64,000 bases of DNA, taken from assembly GCA_963835295.1 (NCBI GenBank), contig CAWIEX010000010.1:186001-250000 (forward strand). Reading direction: 5' to 3'. The notes below the pieces were generated by a model. That model saw only the letters and a list, made by a program, of their open reading frames with translations. It was not told the DNA's origin and made no database searches. The translations under genes were made by a program, and so were the position numbers. This DNA is from JAOPZW01 sp963835295 (lineage in GTDB: Bacteria; Actinomycetota; Thermoleophilia; Solirubrobacterales; Solirubrobacteraceae). Positions 7,761 through 16,096 of this stretch are shown here, piece by piece (within the stretch, counting starts at the first letter, position 1; every line of letters begins with the position of its first letter).

Positions 7761-9977
7761 GTGCTCCGCATTCACGTGCTCGGTGAGATGCTCGTCGAGG
7801 GCTCAGGAGGACCGGTCGACCTGACCGGCTCGTGGCGCGCGCGCTCCCTGCTTGCCTGGCTGGCGCTGCATCCCGGTGTTCATCTGCGGGGCGACGTGGC
7901 CGCCCGCTTCTGGCCCGACATCCTCGATTCGAGCGCGCGGGCCAGTCTGCGCAACGGGCTATGGGCGCTTCGGCGAGCGCTCGGCGCCGAGGCTGGCGAA
8001 ATCCTCATCGCGACCCGGACACACGTCGGTCTGCAAACGCCGCCGAGCGTATGGGTGGACGCCGCGGCGTTCGAAGCTCTCGTCGCGGCAGGAAGCCTCG
8101 AGGACGCGCTCTCGCTGTGCCGGGGTGAGCTTCTCGCGGGGGTGGACGAGGAGTGGGTCTACGCATATCGCGATGCCCATCGCGATCGTCTGTCAGAGCT
8201 GCTGGAGCGCATGGCCTCGAAGGCTGAGGCTGCGGCGGACCCGACGACCGAGATCGCGCTGGCGCGACGGCGCGTGGCCCTCGATCCGCTGGCCGAGGAT
8301 GCCCAACGCGTCTTGATCGCCCGCCTTGCCCGAGTCGGCGATCGTGTAGGCGCGCTCAGCGCCTATGCACGTCTGCGCGAGCGACTCCGGCGCGAGCTTG
8401 GGATCTCTCCCTCCCAGGAGACGCGCTCGCTCGTCGCCCGGATCCGTGAGGCGCCGATCGAGCCGCCGAGCAGCGGCGCGCCTGGCGCCGCGGGACGGCC
8501 ATCCGCTGCCGACAACGGGGACTGGGCGCCCGGGGCGCCGTTTCCCTTGCCCCCCCGGCTCCGCAGGCCCGCCTCGGCGCCGTTCGTGGGGCGCGCCGGC
8601 GAGATGGCGGCGCTGCGGCGGCTATGGTCGAAGGCTCGAACGACCGGGGAAGCGCGCCTTGTGCTCGTCTTCGGCGAAGCGGGAATGGGCAAGAGCCGAC
8701 TGTTGCGCGAGCTTGCGCTCGAGGTTCGCGACCAGGGCGCGGTTGTGCTCCACGGCTCGGCGAACGAAGACCTGCTCGTGCCTCACGAGCACTTCGTGGA
8801 GGCACTCGCGCATTACTTCTCCGTCGCCGGGGCGAGCGAGCTGCGCCGACGGGTCGGCTATCTCGCAGCCGATCTCGCGCCGATCGCCCCGAGCCTCGCC
8901 CGAGACGGGGAGTCCGCTGGGCGGGGCGAGGGGCGGGACGAGAGCCGACGCTACCGCCTGTTCGAGTCGGTCGCATCGTTCCTCGAGCGCCTCGCCCTCG
9001 ATGCTCCGGTGCTTCTGCTCCTCGACGACCTGCAATGGGCAGACCAGTCGACGGCGGCGCTGCTGCGCCACACGCTGGAGTCTCGCGCCGAGATGCGCCT
9101 GCTGGTGGTCGCGACGCAACGCCCCGCCGACGTCGATCCTGCCGGAGCACTTGCCGAGGCCCTTCAGCGCCTCTCACAGCAGGACTTCGTGGAGCGAATG
9201 GAGCTGCCCGGCCTGCGCGACGCCGACATCGCCGTGCTGTCGGGGAGCCTGACCGGGCAGGTGCTGCCCGCCGATCTGGTGCGCGCGATCGGTGCGGAGA
9301 CGGGCGGCAACCCATTCTTCACCCAGGAGATCGTGCGCCACCTTGGCGACTCCGGCGACGCAGGCGGCCTGCTCTGGCTGGCGCGCGCCGACGTCCCAGA
9401 GGGCATCCGTCAGGTCCTGGACCTCCGGCTGATGCGGCTCGGGCAGGCATGCGTTCGGCTGCTCACCGTTGCCGCGGTGATCGGCACCGACTTCGAGTTC
9501 GCCGCGCTGGAGGGCGCGAGCGACCTTCAAGGCGAGGATCTCGCCACCGCTCTCGACGAGGCGCTCGCGGCGGATCTGATCATCGAGACCGACCCCCGGG
9601 GCCAGGAGTCCTTCTCCTTCTCCCACGCCCTGCTCCGGCGCACGCTCCTCGGGCGACTGACGCGTGCCCACCGGCGCCGCATCCACGCGCGTGTCGCCGC
9701 TGCGCTGCACGACACGCGTGGCGACGCGGCGCTTCTCGAGATCGCCCACCACTTGTGCGAGGCCCTTCCGGCCGTCGACCGCGAGCGGGCGTTCGACTAC
9801 GCCGCGCGGGCCGCCGACCAGGCGATCAGCGCGCTGGCCTACGCGGAAGCGGTCGACCTGTTCTCGAGAGCGCTGTCGCTGCTCCCCGAGGGCGATGCTC
9901 GCCGCCGGGTCCTCGCGCTCAAGCGCGCGCTGGCCTACCAGGCCCTGTTTCACACGGTCATGGACGCACCACGGTAG
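7761..9977 (+). CDS. BTAD-domain transcriptional regulator with AAA ATPase domain
   Basis: A 738-residue AfsR/SARP-like regulator beginning at GTG (LRIHVLGEMLVEG). Residues ~1-95 form a winged-helix domain (RARSLLAWLALHPG, SARASLRNGLWALRRALG). Residues ~100-220 are the helical BTAD domain (ALSLCRGELLAG, ARRRVALDPLAEDAQR). A signalling ATPase follows, with Walker A FGEAGMGKSRLL (~304) and Walker B VLLLLDDLQWAD (~418), then alpha-helical repeats (AFDYAARAADQAISALAYAEAV). It ends soon after the repeats begin, shorter than many family members. The gene lies divergent from the tautomerase across phased repeats and may regulate both flanking small genes. Confidence 0.8.
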   Translation: MLRIHVLGEMLVEGSGGPVDLTGSWRARSLLAWLALHPGVHLRGDVAARFWPDILDSSARASLRNGLWALRRALGAEAGEILIATRTHVGLQTPPSVWVDAAAFEALVAAGSLEDALSLCRGELLAGVDEEWVYAYRDAHRDRLSELLERMASKAEAAADPTTEIALARRRVALDPLAEDAQRVLIARLARVGDRVGALSAYARLRERLRRELGISPSQETRSLVARIREAPIEPPSSGAPGAAGRPSAADNGDWAPGAPFPLPPRLRRPASAPFVGRAGEMAALRRLWSKARTTGEARLVLVFGEAGMGKSRLLRELALEVRDQGAVVLHGSANEDLLVPHEHFVEALAHYFSVAGASELRRRVGYLAADLAPIAPSLARDGESAGRGEGRDESRRYRLFESVASFLERLALDAPVLLLLDDLQWADQSTAALLRHTLESRAEMRLLVVATQRPADVDPAGALAEALQRLSQQDFVERMELPGLRDADIAVLSGSLTGQVLPADLVRAIGAETGGNPFFTQEIVRHLGDSGDAGGLLWLARADVPEGIRQVLDLRLMRLGQACVRLLTVAAVIGTDFEFAALEGASDLQGEDLATALDEALAADLIIETDPRGQESFSFSHALLRRTLLGRLTRAHRRRIHARVAAALHDTRGDAALLEIAHHLCEALPAVDRERAFDYAARAADQAISALAYAEAVDLFSRALSLLPEGDARRRVLALKRALAYQALFHTVMDAPR

Positions 9978-9981
9978 CCGG

Positions 9982-10014
9982 GGGGCGAAGCCGGCCGGGG
10001 CGAAGCCGGCGGCC
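9982..10014. terminator. GC-rich repeat/hairpin between convergent genes
   Basis: GGGGCGAAGCCGGC occurs twice in tandem with a 15-base period, just after the BTAD gene stop and before the end of the leftward DUF4242 gene. GCCGGC can pair with the second copy to form a stem. There is no U tract, so a terminator role is only inferred from position. Confidence 0.3.
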
Positions 10015-10022
10015 GATGGCGG

Positions 10023-10307
10023 TCAGAGCACGATTTCCTCCGGTGTCACGTCCCCGACGATCTCATAGATCCTGGTCACCACGTGCCCGCCGAGGCGTTC
10101 TGCGTGCTGACGCAGCCGGTCGGCGTCCGGCGCGGAGTACACGCAGAAACTCTTGATCGCCCCGGCGTCGTCGCTGCAAACGTGGCTGTGCTCCCAGCGG
10201 ATGTCGGAGAACTGCTCGATCCCGATCAGCTTCGACCGTACCGCGACCTCCTGCATCTCCTCCTCACCCACCATGCCGAAGTCGCGTTCGATCACGTATC
10301 GCGGCAT
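10023..10307 (-). CDS. DUF4242 family small protein (SCO4226-like)
   Basis: A 94-residue protein beginning MPRYVIERDFGMVGEEEMQEVA and continuing GIEQFSDIRWEHSHVCSDDAGAIKSFCVYSAPDADRLRQHAE. This is the ferredoxin-like DUF4242 pattern; one Streptomyces member (SCO4226) is described as nickel-binding. The start ATG is preceded by GAGGGTC and overlaps, as TGATG, the end of the frame upstream. A broken paralogue lies immediately upstream. Function beyond possible metal or ligand binding is unknown. Confidence 0.75.
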   Translation of the reverse strand: MPRYVIERDFGMVGEEEMQEVAVRSKLIGIEQFSDIRWEHSHVCSDDAGAIKSFCVYSAPDADRLRQHAERLGGHVVTRIYEIVGDVTPEEIVL

Positions 10308-10715
10308 CAGACCCTCCTGCGCAACGTGCGGTAGGGGTACCCACAGCGAGTCCGGTTGCACCACGTCCAGCGGCGGTCCAACGCCAGGGGCCGCGGCGGA
10401 CGTCGGACAGGGGCGCGTCGCGTGCACGCGGTCGCCGGCTGCGGGTCTCGCCGCACACAACCGGTGTCGGCGATTGCGACGATCTCGTCCGCCGATAGAT
10501 CCGCGCGCGATGCGTGCTCGCGGAGCGCCCCACGGCTCGTTGCCTCGTACACACAGTGCCAGCTAGCCGGCGCCCTCGTCCAGGACGTAGCTGCGGATCC
10601 ACCGCACGTCCTCTGCCATCTCGTCGTTGGCGACGGGGGTGGAGCGCTCAGCCGCATCCTGGAGCTCCTCGGCGGAGCCCCAGCCCTTGCGGCGCAGAAC
10701 GGCAAAGCACTGCAT
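10307..10715 (-). pseudogene. DUF4242 family protein, frameshifted
   Basis: A second DUF4242 gene starts at an ATG preceded by GAGGAACGAC. Its first frame (MQCFAVLRRKGWGSAEELQ, DEMAEDVRWIRSYVLDEGAG) ends at a TAG near 10566. The remaining family sequence (CVYEATSRGALREHASRADLSADEIVAIADT, RRDPQPA) follows in another frame, so one indel separates the halves. Family homology ends near 10430; the second frame runs on to 10307, where its TGA overlaps the start of the intact paralogue. The upstream phased repeats at 10846 are retained. Confidence 0.75.
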
Positions 10716-11089
10716 GTCGTTCCTCCTCGTGTGGTTGACCTCTCAAGCGTGGGATCGACGACCGCCCGGGGAGCGCCCAAGGGGCCCCGGCCGGCCGACG
10801 GTGCCGCAGAGTGAGTCAAGGGGGATCCGAGAAGGCTCGCAAACCTCCGTCCCAGCGACCGTCACAGCAAGCGTGAAAGTGCTCGAGCCGGCGAATTCGG
10901 CCGCGGGTGAGCGACTGCCGGGCACCTGTGCGCCGCGACCGTCATCTCGCAGACCAGCGCAGGCGTCCTATGCGCGGTAAGCGCAAGGCGGAGAGAGATC
11001 GGCCACAAGGAGCCAGCCCTGAGCACCGCGCGCGAGAGCAACCGCGGAGCGACGGTCGTACGCGAGCCGCGGCGGTGACAGTGCGCCGC
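10716..11089. other. Intergenic stretch holding the second phased-repeat array
   Basis: These 374 bases carry no recognisable gene. They contain the 10846-10875 repeats and presumably the promoter of the leftward DUF4242 pair. The sulfite-oxidase gene ends at the right edge. Confidence 0.4.
10846..10875. promoter_or_regulatory. Second 12-bp-phased direct repeat array
   Basis: TCCGTC (10846), ACCGTC (10858) and AGCGTG (10870) are spaced exactly 12 bases apart. Spacers CCAGCG and ACAGCA resemble CCAATC and ACACAC in the array at 7689. The array lies 131-160 bases upstream of a DUF4242 start; the first lies 118-147 bases upstream of the tautomerase start. Confidence 0.5.
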
Positions 11090-12190
11090 TCAGCGGACGA
11101 TCACGGAGATGCGCTGGACGACGTTGTTGCCCATGCCCTGGTAGTTCCACAGTGGGTCGACCGGTTGTACGTTGCCGGCGGCGTCGGTGGCTCGGCAGGC
11201 GAGCTCGTGCTCGCCGGTCGTCGCGTGCCAGTCGAACGCCCACCCGCGCCACGCGAATTCGCCGGCTGGCGATGCGAGCGTCGCGTTTGCCCAATGGCCG
11301 TCCACGGCGACCTCGACGCGCTGGACCGGCCCGTGCCCAGACCAGGCGCGCCCCGACAGCGTAACAAGGCCGGGATGGACGAACCGGCGGCGGGAAAAGA
11401 AGTCCGGGATCCCGGGTGGGATCATCAGCGCCCTGACGCGGATCCGGGAGACGGGATGGCCGGGATCGTCGGCGTCGCGCTGGTAGCGATAAGCGACCGC
11501 CTGCTGGAAGCCCTCGAACGGCTCCGTTGCCACCTCGATCGCGGTCAGCCACTTGACGCTCGTCATGCCATACCAGCCGGGGACGATGAGACGCAGCGGG
11601 TAGCCGTGCTGTGGCTCCAGCGCGCGCCCGTTCATCTCATAGGCGACCAGCACCTCGGGGCGGAGTGCCTCCGCGAGCGGCAGGCTGCGGGCATAGCTCT
11701 GCTCCTGCTCGCCCTGGATGCCGCGGTCGGCGGCCCGGAACACGACCTCGACCGCGCCCGTCTCCAGTCCGGCGTCGTCGAGCAATCCGCGAAGCGGCGT
11801 ACCGGTCCATGCGGCGGTGCCGATCGCCTCGCCAAGCCATGGCAGGCTGACCGGGCGCGGGTTCAGCCAGCCGCGCCCATTGCCCGCGCATTCGAGTGTC
11901 ACCGGGAGCGTGCGCCGCGGGCGCGCGCGAATCTCCTCCACGGTCAGCTCAAGCGGCCTGCGGACCCGGCCGCCGACGCTGATCCGCCAGCTTGCGGGAT
12001 CGGCGAGCGGGATGTCCCAGTGAGTGACGAGGTAGTGAAGCCCGGTGGGCGTCACGGCCTGCCGCATGGCCTCGAGCGGCATACCACGGTTGCGGAACGC
12101 GAGTTGGAGCTCCTCGAGCAGCAGCGGGCCTTCCGTCGGCTCGAGGGAGTGGGCGCCTTCGACGATCGCGGATGACGTAGGTGGCTGCAT
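11090..12190 (-). CDS. Sulfite oxidase-family molybdopterin enzyme
   Basis: A 366-residue oxidoreductase with the sulfite-oxidase Mo-cofactor domain. The molybdenum-ligating cysteine is in TLPVTLECAGNGR (about C101). PVSLPWLGEAIGTAAWTG, HGYPLRLIVPGWYGMTSVKWL and the C-terminal dimerisation domain (VTLSGRAWSGHGPVQRVEVAVDGH, WAFDWHATTGEHELACRATDAAGN) are all typical. No signal peptide or Tat motif is visible, and no haem or cytochrome partner is adjacent, so location and electron acceptor are unclear. It probably oxidises sulfite or a related sulfoxide or sulfur compound. The gene follows a leftward Crp/Fnr gene by 31 bases and may be controlled by it. Confidence 0.85.
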   Translation of the reverse strand: MQPPTSSAIVEGAHSLEPTEGPLLLEELQLAFRNRGMPLEAMRQAVTPTGLHYLVTHWDIPLADPASWRISVGGRVRRPLELTVEEIRARPRRTLPVTLECAGNGRGWLNPRPVSLPWLGEAIGTAAWTGTPLRGLLDDAGLETGAVEVVFRAADRGIQGEQEQSYARSLPLAEALRPEVLVAYEMNGRALEPQHGYPLRLIVPGWYGMTSVKWLTAIEVATEPFEGFQQAVAYRYQRDADDPGHPVSRIRVRALMIPPGIPDFFSRRRFVHPGLVTLSGRAWSGHGPVQRVEVAVDGHWANATLASPAGEFAWRGWAFDWHATTGEHELACRATDAAGNVQPVDPLWNYQGMGNNVVQRISVIVR

Positions 12191-12221
12191 ATGGCGAGTC
12201 TCTCAGCGGCACACTCGGCTG

Positions 12222-12983
12222 TCAGCGACCGGGGTCACCTTGCTGCGGAACATTGGTTCCGCTGTCATCGGCGTAGGCCTCGCCAAGCAGCCGCTCGGGG
12301 TCGAGAAGCACGATCCCGGCGCGCCGCGTCTCGAGCAGCCCGGCCTGTCGGAGGTCCCGCAGGGCTCGAACGACGACCTCGCGCACGCTGCCGACGGCAT
12401 CGGCGAGGTCCTGCTGTCCGATCGCCGCCACCAGCTGCGAGCCGCTTTGGCCCTCGGACGCCAGATCGAGGAGGTGGCGGGCGACGCGCTGGCGGACGGT
12501 TGCGAACGCGCTGCCCGGTATCTGGGCGATGAACGACAGCACCCGCTCGCTCAACTCATCCAACAGCGCACGCGCGACTCGCGGATCGCGGTCGGCCGCG
12601 CGCCGGACCACCGACGGACGAAACGCCTGCACCTCGCTATCGGTGATCGCCTGGATCGTCGCGGGCAGCCTGAACGGCGACGCGAACAGCGAGACCACTC
12701 CGATCAGCGATCCGGGACGGCAGTAACGGACCGTCATCGTCCGCCCATCGGAAGCCGTGACATACGCTCGCATCAGACCCGACACGACGAGCTCGAGGTG
12801 GGCCGCGGTGTCGCCTTCACGGTGGATCGTCGAGCCCGCCGGCACACGCAGTAGCGACGCATCGACGGCGAGCCCTGCGATCGTCGCGGACGACAGCACG
12901 CGCAGATGTGACTTCTCGATCGCGAGACGGACGTCGTCGGCGAGCCCGCCCCGACCCGACGGCAACTCGCCCTCGTCCGCCAT
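12222..12983 (-). CDS. Crp/Fnr family transcriptional regulator
   Basis: A 253-residue protein with an N-terminal cyclic-nucleotide-binding-like beta roll (LLRVPAGSTIHREGDTAAHLELVVSGLMRAYV, then GRTMTVRYCRPGSLIGVVSLF). A long helix follows (SFIAQIPGSAFATVRQRVARHLLDLAS), then a winged helix-turn-helix (QQDLADAVGSVREVVVRALRDLRQAGLLETRRAGIVLLDPERL). There is no Fnr-type cysteine cluster at the N-terminus, so oxygen sensing through an iron-sulfur cluster is unlikely; the ligand is unknown. It lies directly upstream of the sulfite-oxidase gene in the same direction. Confidence 0.85.
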   Translation of the reverse strand: MADEGELPSGRGGLADDVRLAIEKSHLRVLSSATIAGLAVDASLLRVPAGSTIHREGDTAAHLELVVSGLMRAYVTASDGRTMTVRYCRPGSLIGVVSLFASPFRLPATIQAITDSEVQAFRPSVVRRAADRDPRVARALLDELSERVLSFIAQIPGSAFATVRQRVARHLLDLASEGQSGSQLVAAIGQQDLADAVGSVREVVVRALRDLRQAGLLETRRAGIVLLDPERLLGEAYADDSGTNVPQQGDPGR

Positions 12984-13007
12984 GAGCCAAAGGCTAGCCC
13001 GGCCAGG

Positions 13008-13294
13008 CTATGGCGTCAGAACCACGTCACTCGACATGGATCGAACGGGCATGATCATCGTCGACGCGAAGGCGCCGTCGACGAGCTGCAGCTCACCTCT
13101 CGGCAGCAACTGGGCGACCCGCGCGAACACCTCGAGCGTTCCGGGAGGGTCGGCGGCGCCGTACACCAGCAGCGCCGGCTGCTGGACAGCCGCGAGCTCC
13201 GCGTCCGCGAAGGTGACGCGGACGCCCGGCCGCAGCCGGCCTCGCCGCCAGCTCAGGGTGCCTGGGTCACCGCCAACCCGACGATGGGCCCGCC
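13008..13294 (-). pseudogene. Alpha/beta hydrolase C-terminal fragment
   Basis: About 60 residues (VTFADAELAAVQQPALLVYGAADPPGTLEVFARVAQLLPRGELQLVDG) match the strand and catalytic-Asp region near the end of alpha/beta hydrolases (PALLVYGAxD). The expected GxGHxP motif with the catalytic histidine is missing, replaced by FASTMIMPVRS. No start or nucleophile region is present; methyltransferase debris adjoins upstream. Confidence 0.55.
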
Positions 13295-13639
13295 TCAATC
13301 GCCGGAGCGCCAGTCAAGTCGCCGGACGTGGGTGTAAGCGTTCGGCGATGACATCGCAGACCGACGCGGATCGCCGAGCAGCTTGCCGAAAGTCGCGGTC
13401 GGCTTGGCGCGCGGCACCGACGCGGCCCGCGCTTGTCCAGGATCGAGTTCGAGAGCCCGATCCGCCAGAGGTCGTGCCGGAGCGCCGCCCGGCGCAGCGC
13501 GAAGCGCGTCGGCCCGCTCGAGCGCGAGCGGGCGGCCGATCGCGGAAACGAAGTAGCGCTCGTAGTTCTCGGCCGGCGGCCCGCCGTAGTCGCGCAGCGA
13601 GCCTGTCGTCGGAGCTCCCCTGGTCAGATGCCGCGTCAT
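13295..13639 (-). pseudogene. SAM-dependent methyltransferase N-terminal fragment
   Basis: From an ATG at 13639 the frame gives TTGSLRDYGGPPAENYERYFVSAIGRPLA, the start of a well-known family of class I methyltransferases. It loses homology before the SAM-binding GERVLDVACGTG motif. The start overlaps the stop of the upstream hydrolase as ATGA, so the two were once translationally coupled. The residual frame stays open to 13295. Confidence 0.6.
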
Positions 13640-14565
13640 ATCGTTCCGCCGGTGGTCGCGCGATCGCTGGCCATGGCGGCGCGCAGGGCGCGCAAGAACG
13701 CCTCGGGGTGATCGCGTGCGGGGTCGTCGGCGCAGTCCTCGATGACGTGCAGCGGCCACTTGTGGCGGGCGCTAGCCGCCTGCGCGATGCGCACGCTGTT
13801 CGCCTGATCCTGCCGGCCCCAGATCAGCGTCGTGGGCACGCCGATCCGCGCGAGCCGCTCGGGCGAGAGCGGTGGTAGCCCGACATCGCGCATCAGCTGT
13901 CGCATCGCCTTCGCGCTCGGCGAGCGGGCGAGGTCGAGGCTGTAGGACATGTACGGCTCCCAGCGCCGGCCCATGTCCTCGCGCAGCCGTGGCAGGTCGG
14001 CCGAGCAGTGATTCATGAACCGGTTATACGCGCGCTCGGTCGGCCGCACCTGCAGTCCGATCAGCGTCGCCGCAAAGCGCGGCCGCGGGCGGAAGCGCGC
14101 CAGCCCCAGCGTGTCGACCAGCACCAGCCGGTCGAGCCGGTCCCCGTGCTCGACGGCGAAGCGCGCAGCGATGGCCCCGCCCAGGACGTGCCCCACGAGC
14201 GTCGGCCGCGACGGGCACGTGCGGTCGATCAGCGCGGCCAGCCATGCGAGCACGCGCGCCTCGTCGAGCGGTTCGTCCGGAGTCTGAGAGGCGCCGTGGG
14301 CGGGCAGGTCAGGCGCCACGACGCGATGACGCTCCACGAGCCGCGGGATGACGCGCCACCACTTGGCCGCGAACTCGCCAGGCCCGTGCAGGAGCACGAC
14401 CGGGGGGTGGCCTTCGCCCCCCTGCAGCACGGCGGTTGAGATGCCGGCCAGCACGTGCCGGTGCTCCTCGACGTCGAGTCCGGCGAGGAGGCGCTCACGG
14501 GCGTCGATTCCGATCGGCCGCGACCCGCGGGCGCGAGCCTCTTCGACTGCCTGGCGTGTCGCCAT
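13636..14565 (-). CDS. Alpha/beta hydrolase-fold protein lacking the usual nucleophile
   Basis: A 309-residue alpha/beta hydrolase. The fold is clear: VVLLHGPGEFAAKWWRVIPRLVERHRVVAPDLPAHGAS, LVGHVLGGAIAARFAVEHGDRLDRLVLVDTLG, and VPTTLIWGRQDQAN. The nucleophile elbow reads GHVLGG instead of GHSLGG, so the serine is valine, and the late motif is EDCADDPARDHPEAF, without the usual catalytic His. The Asp is kept. The protein is therefore probably not a normal serine hydrolase; it may bind a ligand or use another chemistry. GAGGTGAGAGAC precedes the ATG at 14565 (an in-frame GTG at 14574 is less likely). A coupled methyltransferase remnant follows. Confidence 0.75.
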   Translation of the reverse strand: MATRQAVEEARARGSRPIGIDARERLLAGLDVEEHRHVLAGISTAVLQGGEGHPPVVLLHGPGEFAAKWWRVIPRLVERHRVVAPDLPAHGASQTPDEPLDEARVLAWLAALIDRTCPSRPTLVGHVLGGAIAARFAVEHGDRLDRLVLVDTLGLARFRPRPRFAATLIGLQVRPTERAYNRFMNHCSADLPRLREDMGRRWEPYMSYSLDLARSPSAKAMRQLMRDVGLPPLSPERLARIGVPTTLIWGRQDQANSVRIAQAASARHKWPLHVIEDCADDPARDHPEAFLRALRAAMASDRATTGGTI

Positions 14566-14650
14566 GTCTCTCACCTCGTTCGGTGACTGCGTGGTGTGCT
14601 GTATCGCAGGCGACGCTACGGCGGCACGAGCGCGGGCGCATCGCCCGGAT

Positions 14651-14985
14651 TCACCAATCGGCGCCGGGCTCGCCTACTTGGTTCTCACCACGCGGCGCCT
14701 CCAGGAGACCGTGCGCGAACGCGAACGCACCGGCCGCGGTGCGCGAGCCGACGCCGAGCTTGGCGAAGATGTTCTGCAGGTGGCGCGCGACGGTGTGCTC
14801 GCTGATGACCAGTGCCGCGGCGACTTCCCGGTTGGTCTTGCCGGCAGCGACGAGCCCGAGCACTTCGAGCTCGCGCGCGGTGAGCCCATGGCGCGGCCGA
14901 GCGCGTGGGCGCTGCGCGTCACAGCACTCAGCAGTATGGCGGGCGCCGGGGTCACGCTCGTCTGGGCAGACGATCGCCCTCGCGG
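14651..14985 (-). pseudogene. LuxR-type DNA-binding domain fragment
   Basis: A complete LuxR HTH (HGLTARELEVLGLVAAGKTNREVAAALVISEHTVARHLQNIFAKLGVGSRTAAGAFAFAHGLL) and its stop are present. Upstream there is no sensory or ATPase domain: the frame runs into the antisense-like 3' end of the thioredoxin-fold gene and lacks a plausible start. It is most likely the preserved 3' end of a deleted regulator. Confidence 0.6.
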
Positions 14986-15291
14986 CTACGGATCGCGGTC
15001 GCCGACGACGCTGCCGCTCGGATGCCCTTGGGCCCAACGCGCGATCTGGGAGGAACCGGCGATGACGCCGCCGTCATCAAGCACGAGCAGCGGCACGCCG
15101 TTCTTACCGCTGAGTGCCCTGACCTCGGCGCGGTCACGCTTTCGGGTGGGCCATGTCCAGGGCATGCTGACCTGACCGCGCACGACCTTGATCTCGTAGC
15201 TGCAGCCGGCCTCGTCGAGCGCCCTCGCCGCGACTCCGCACGGATGCCAGCCGGCGCTTCGCTTCTGCCATGGGCAGGTGTAGAGCATCAT
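14986..15291 (-). CDS. Glutaredoxin/GST-N-like thioredoxin-fold protein
   Basis: A 101-residue protein: MMLYTCPWQKRSAGWHPCGVAARALDEAGCSYEIKVVRGQ, then KNGVPLLVLDDGGVIAGSSQIARWAQ. This is a glutathione-S-transferase N-terminal/glutaredoxin fold; the cis-proline (GVPLLVL) and the SS pair before the last helix are visible. The CPW motif at residue 6 could supply a reactive cysteine. GGAGGAG precedes the start, which overlaps the upstream methyltransferase stop by four bases (ATGA), indicating coupled translation. The substrate is unknown. Confidence 0.7.
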   Translation of the reverse strand: MMLYTCPWQKRSAGWHPCGVAARALDEAGCSYEIKVVRGQVSMPWTWPTRKRDRAEVRALSGKNGVPLLVLDDGGVIAGSSQIARWAQGHPSGSVVGDRDP

Positions 15292-16001
15292 GTGGTCTCC
15301 TCCGTGCCACGTGGGGTCGCTCGTCCGGCGACGAGCGGGCGCACGATCGGCGGCATCCGCCGCCACCGGGTCCGCTGGTCCACGGATACGGCGTAGCCGC
15401 GGCGGTGGAGCCGCTCGAGCGTCCTACGGTTGCAGCAGCAGCCGTCGGCGAACGCGCGCCAGGGGCCATGGAGGCGATCCTGCCAGCGGGCGAGGCGTGG
15501 GTCGTCGGCGCGGACGTGCTCGAGGAACAGCAGTGCCCCGTCGGGCCTCAGCACGCGGCGGATCTCGTCGAGTGATGACTCGGGGTCCGCGACCGTGCAG
15601 AGGACCAGCGTCGAGACGACCGTGTCGAACGTCGCGTCGTCGAAGGGCAGCGTCTCGGCCGGCGCACCGACGATCTGCGCGCTGCGGCCCAGGCGCGCCA
15701 CGCGTCGCGTGAGCCGCTGCGCCATGTGCCTTTGCGGTTCGCACAGGACCAGCCGATCGAGCCCGTTGGGGTAGTGCGCGAGGTTGAGTCCCGTCCCGGC
15801 GCCGATCTCGAGCACCGCGCCGCGAGCCTGAGCGACGAGCGAGTGACGCAACTCGGCCATCCCCGACTTCTCCCCGAGCCAGAGGAACGGCTCGTAGATG
15901 CGGGCCGAGATCCAGCTGCCCGGCACTGCGTCGGCCTCAGCCTCCGCCGTCGCGTGGGAGTGCGGCGTTTGGGACCGGCCGGCGATTTCGTGTGTGGCCA
16001 T
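15288..16001 (-). CDS. Class I SAM-dependent methyltransferase
   Basis: A 237-residue methyltransferase with motif I AVLEIGAGTGLNLAHYP, motif II region ETLPFDDATFDTVVSTLVLCTVADP, and RVLRPDGALLFLEHVRADDP. It resembles the UbiE/phosphatidylethanolamine N-methyltransferase-like group that often acts on lipids or small molecules. The ATG at 16001 (MATHEIAG) is chosen because GGAGGACAGG lies just upstream; longer in-frame starts overlap the divergent promoter region. It is coupled by an ATGA overlap to the thioredoxin-fold gene. Confidence 0.75.
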   Translation of the reverse strand: MATHEIAGRSQTPHSHATAEAEADAVPGSWISARIYEPFLWLGEKSGMAELRHSLVAQARGAVLEIGAGTGLNLAHYPNGLDRLVLCEPQRHMAQRLTRRVARLGRSAQIVGAPAETLPFDDATFDTVVSTLVLCTVADPESSLDEIRRVLRPDGALLFLEHVRADDPRLARWQDRLHGPWRAFADGCCCNRRTLERLHRRGYAVSVDQRTRWRRMPPIVRPLVAGRATPRGTEETT

Positions 16002-16096
16002 GCCTGTCCTCCAGTCATCGATTGCGTCATGACCGTACGTCCGGGTGGGCGCCCGAGCATCAGGCGTTTGCCCCATCTTGCGGCGCTGAGGTCGCC

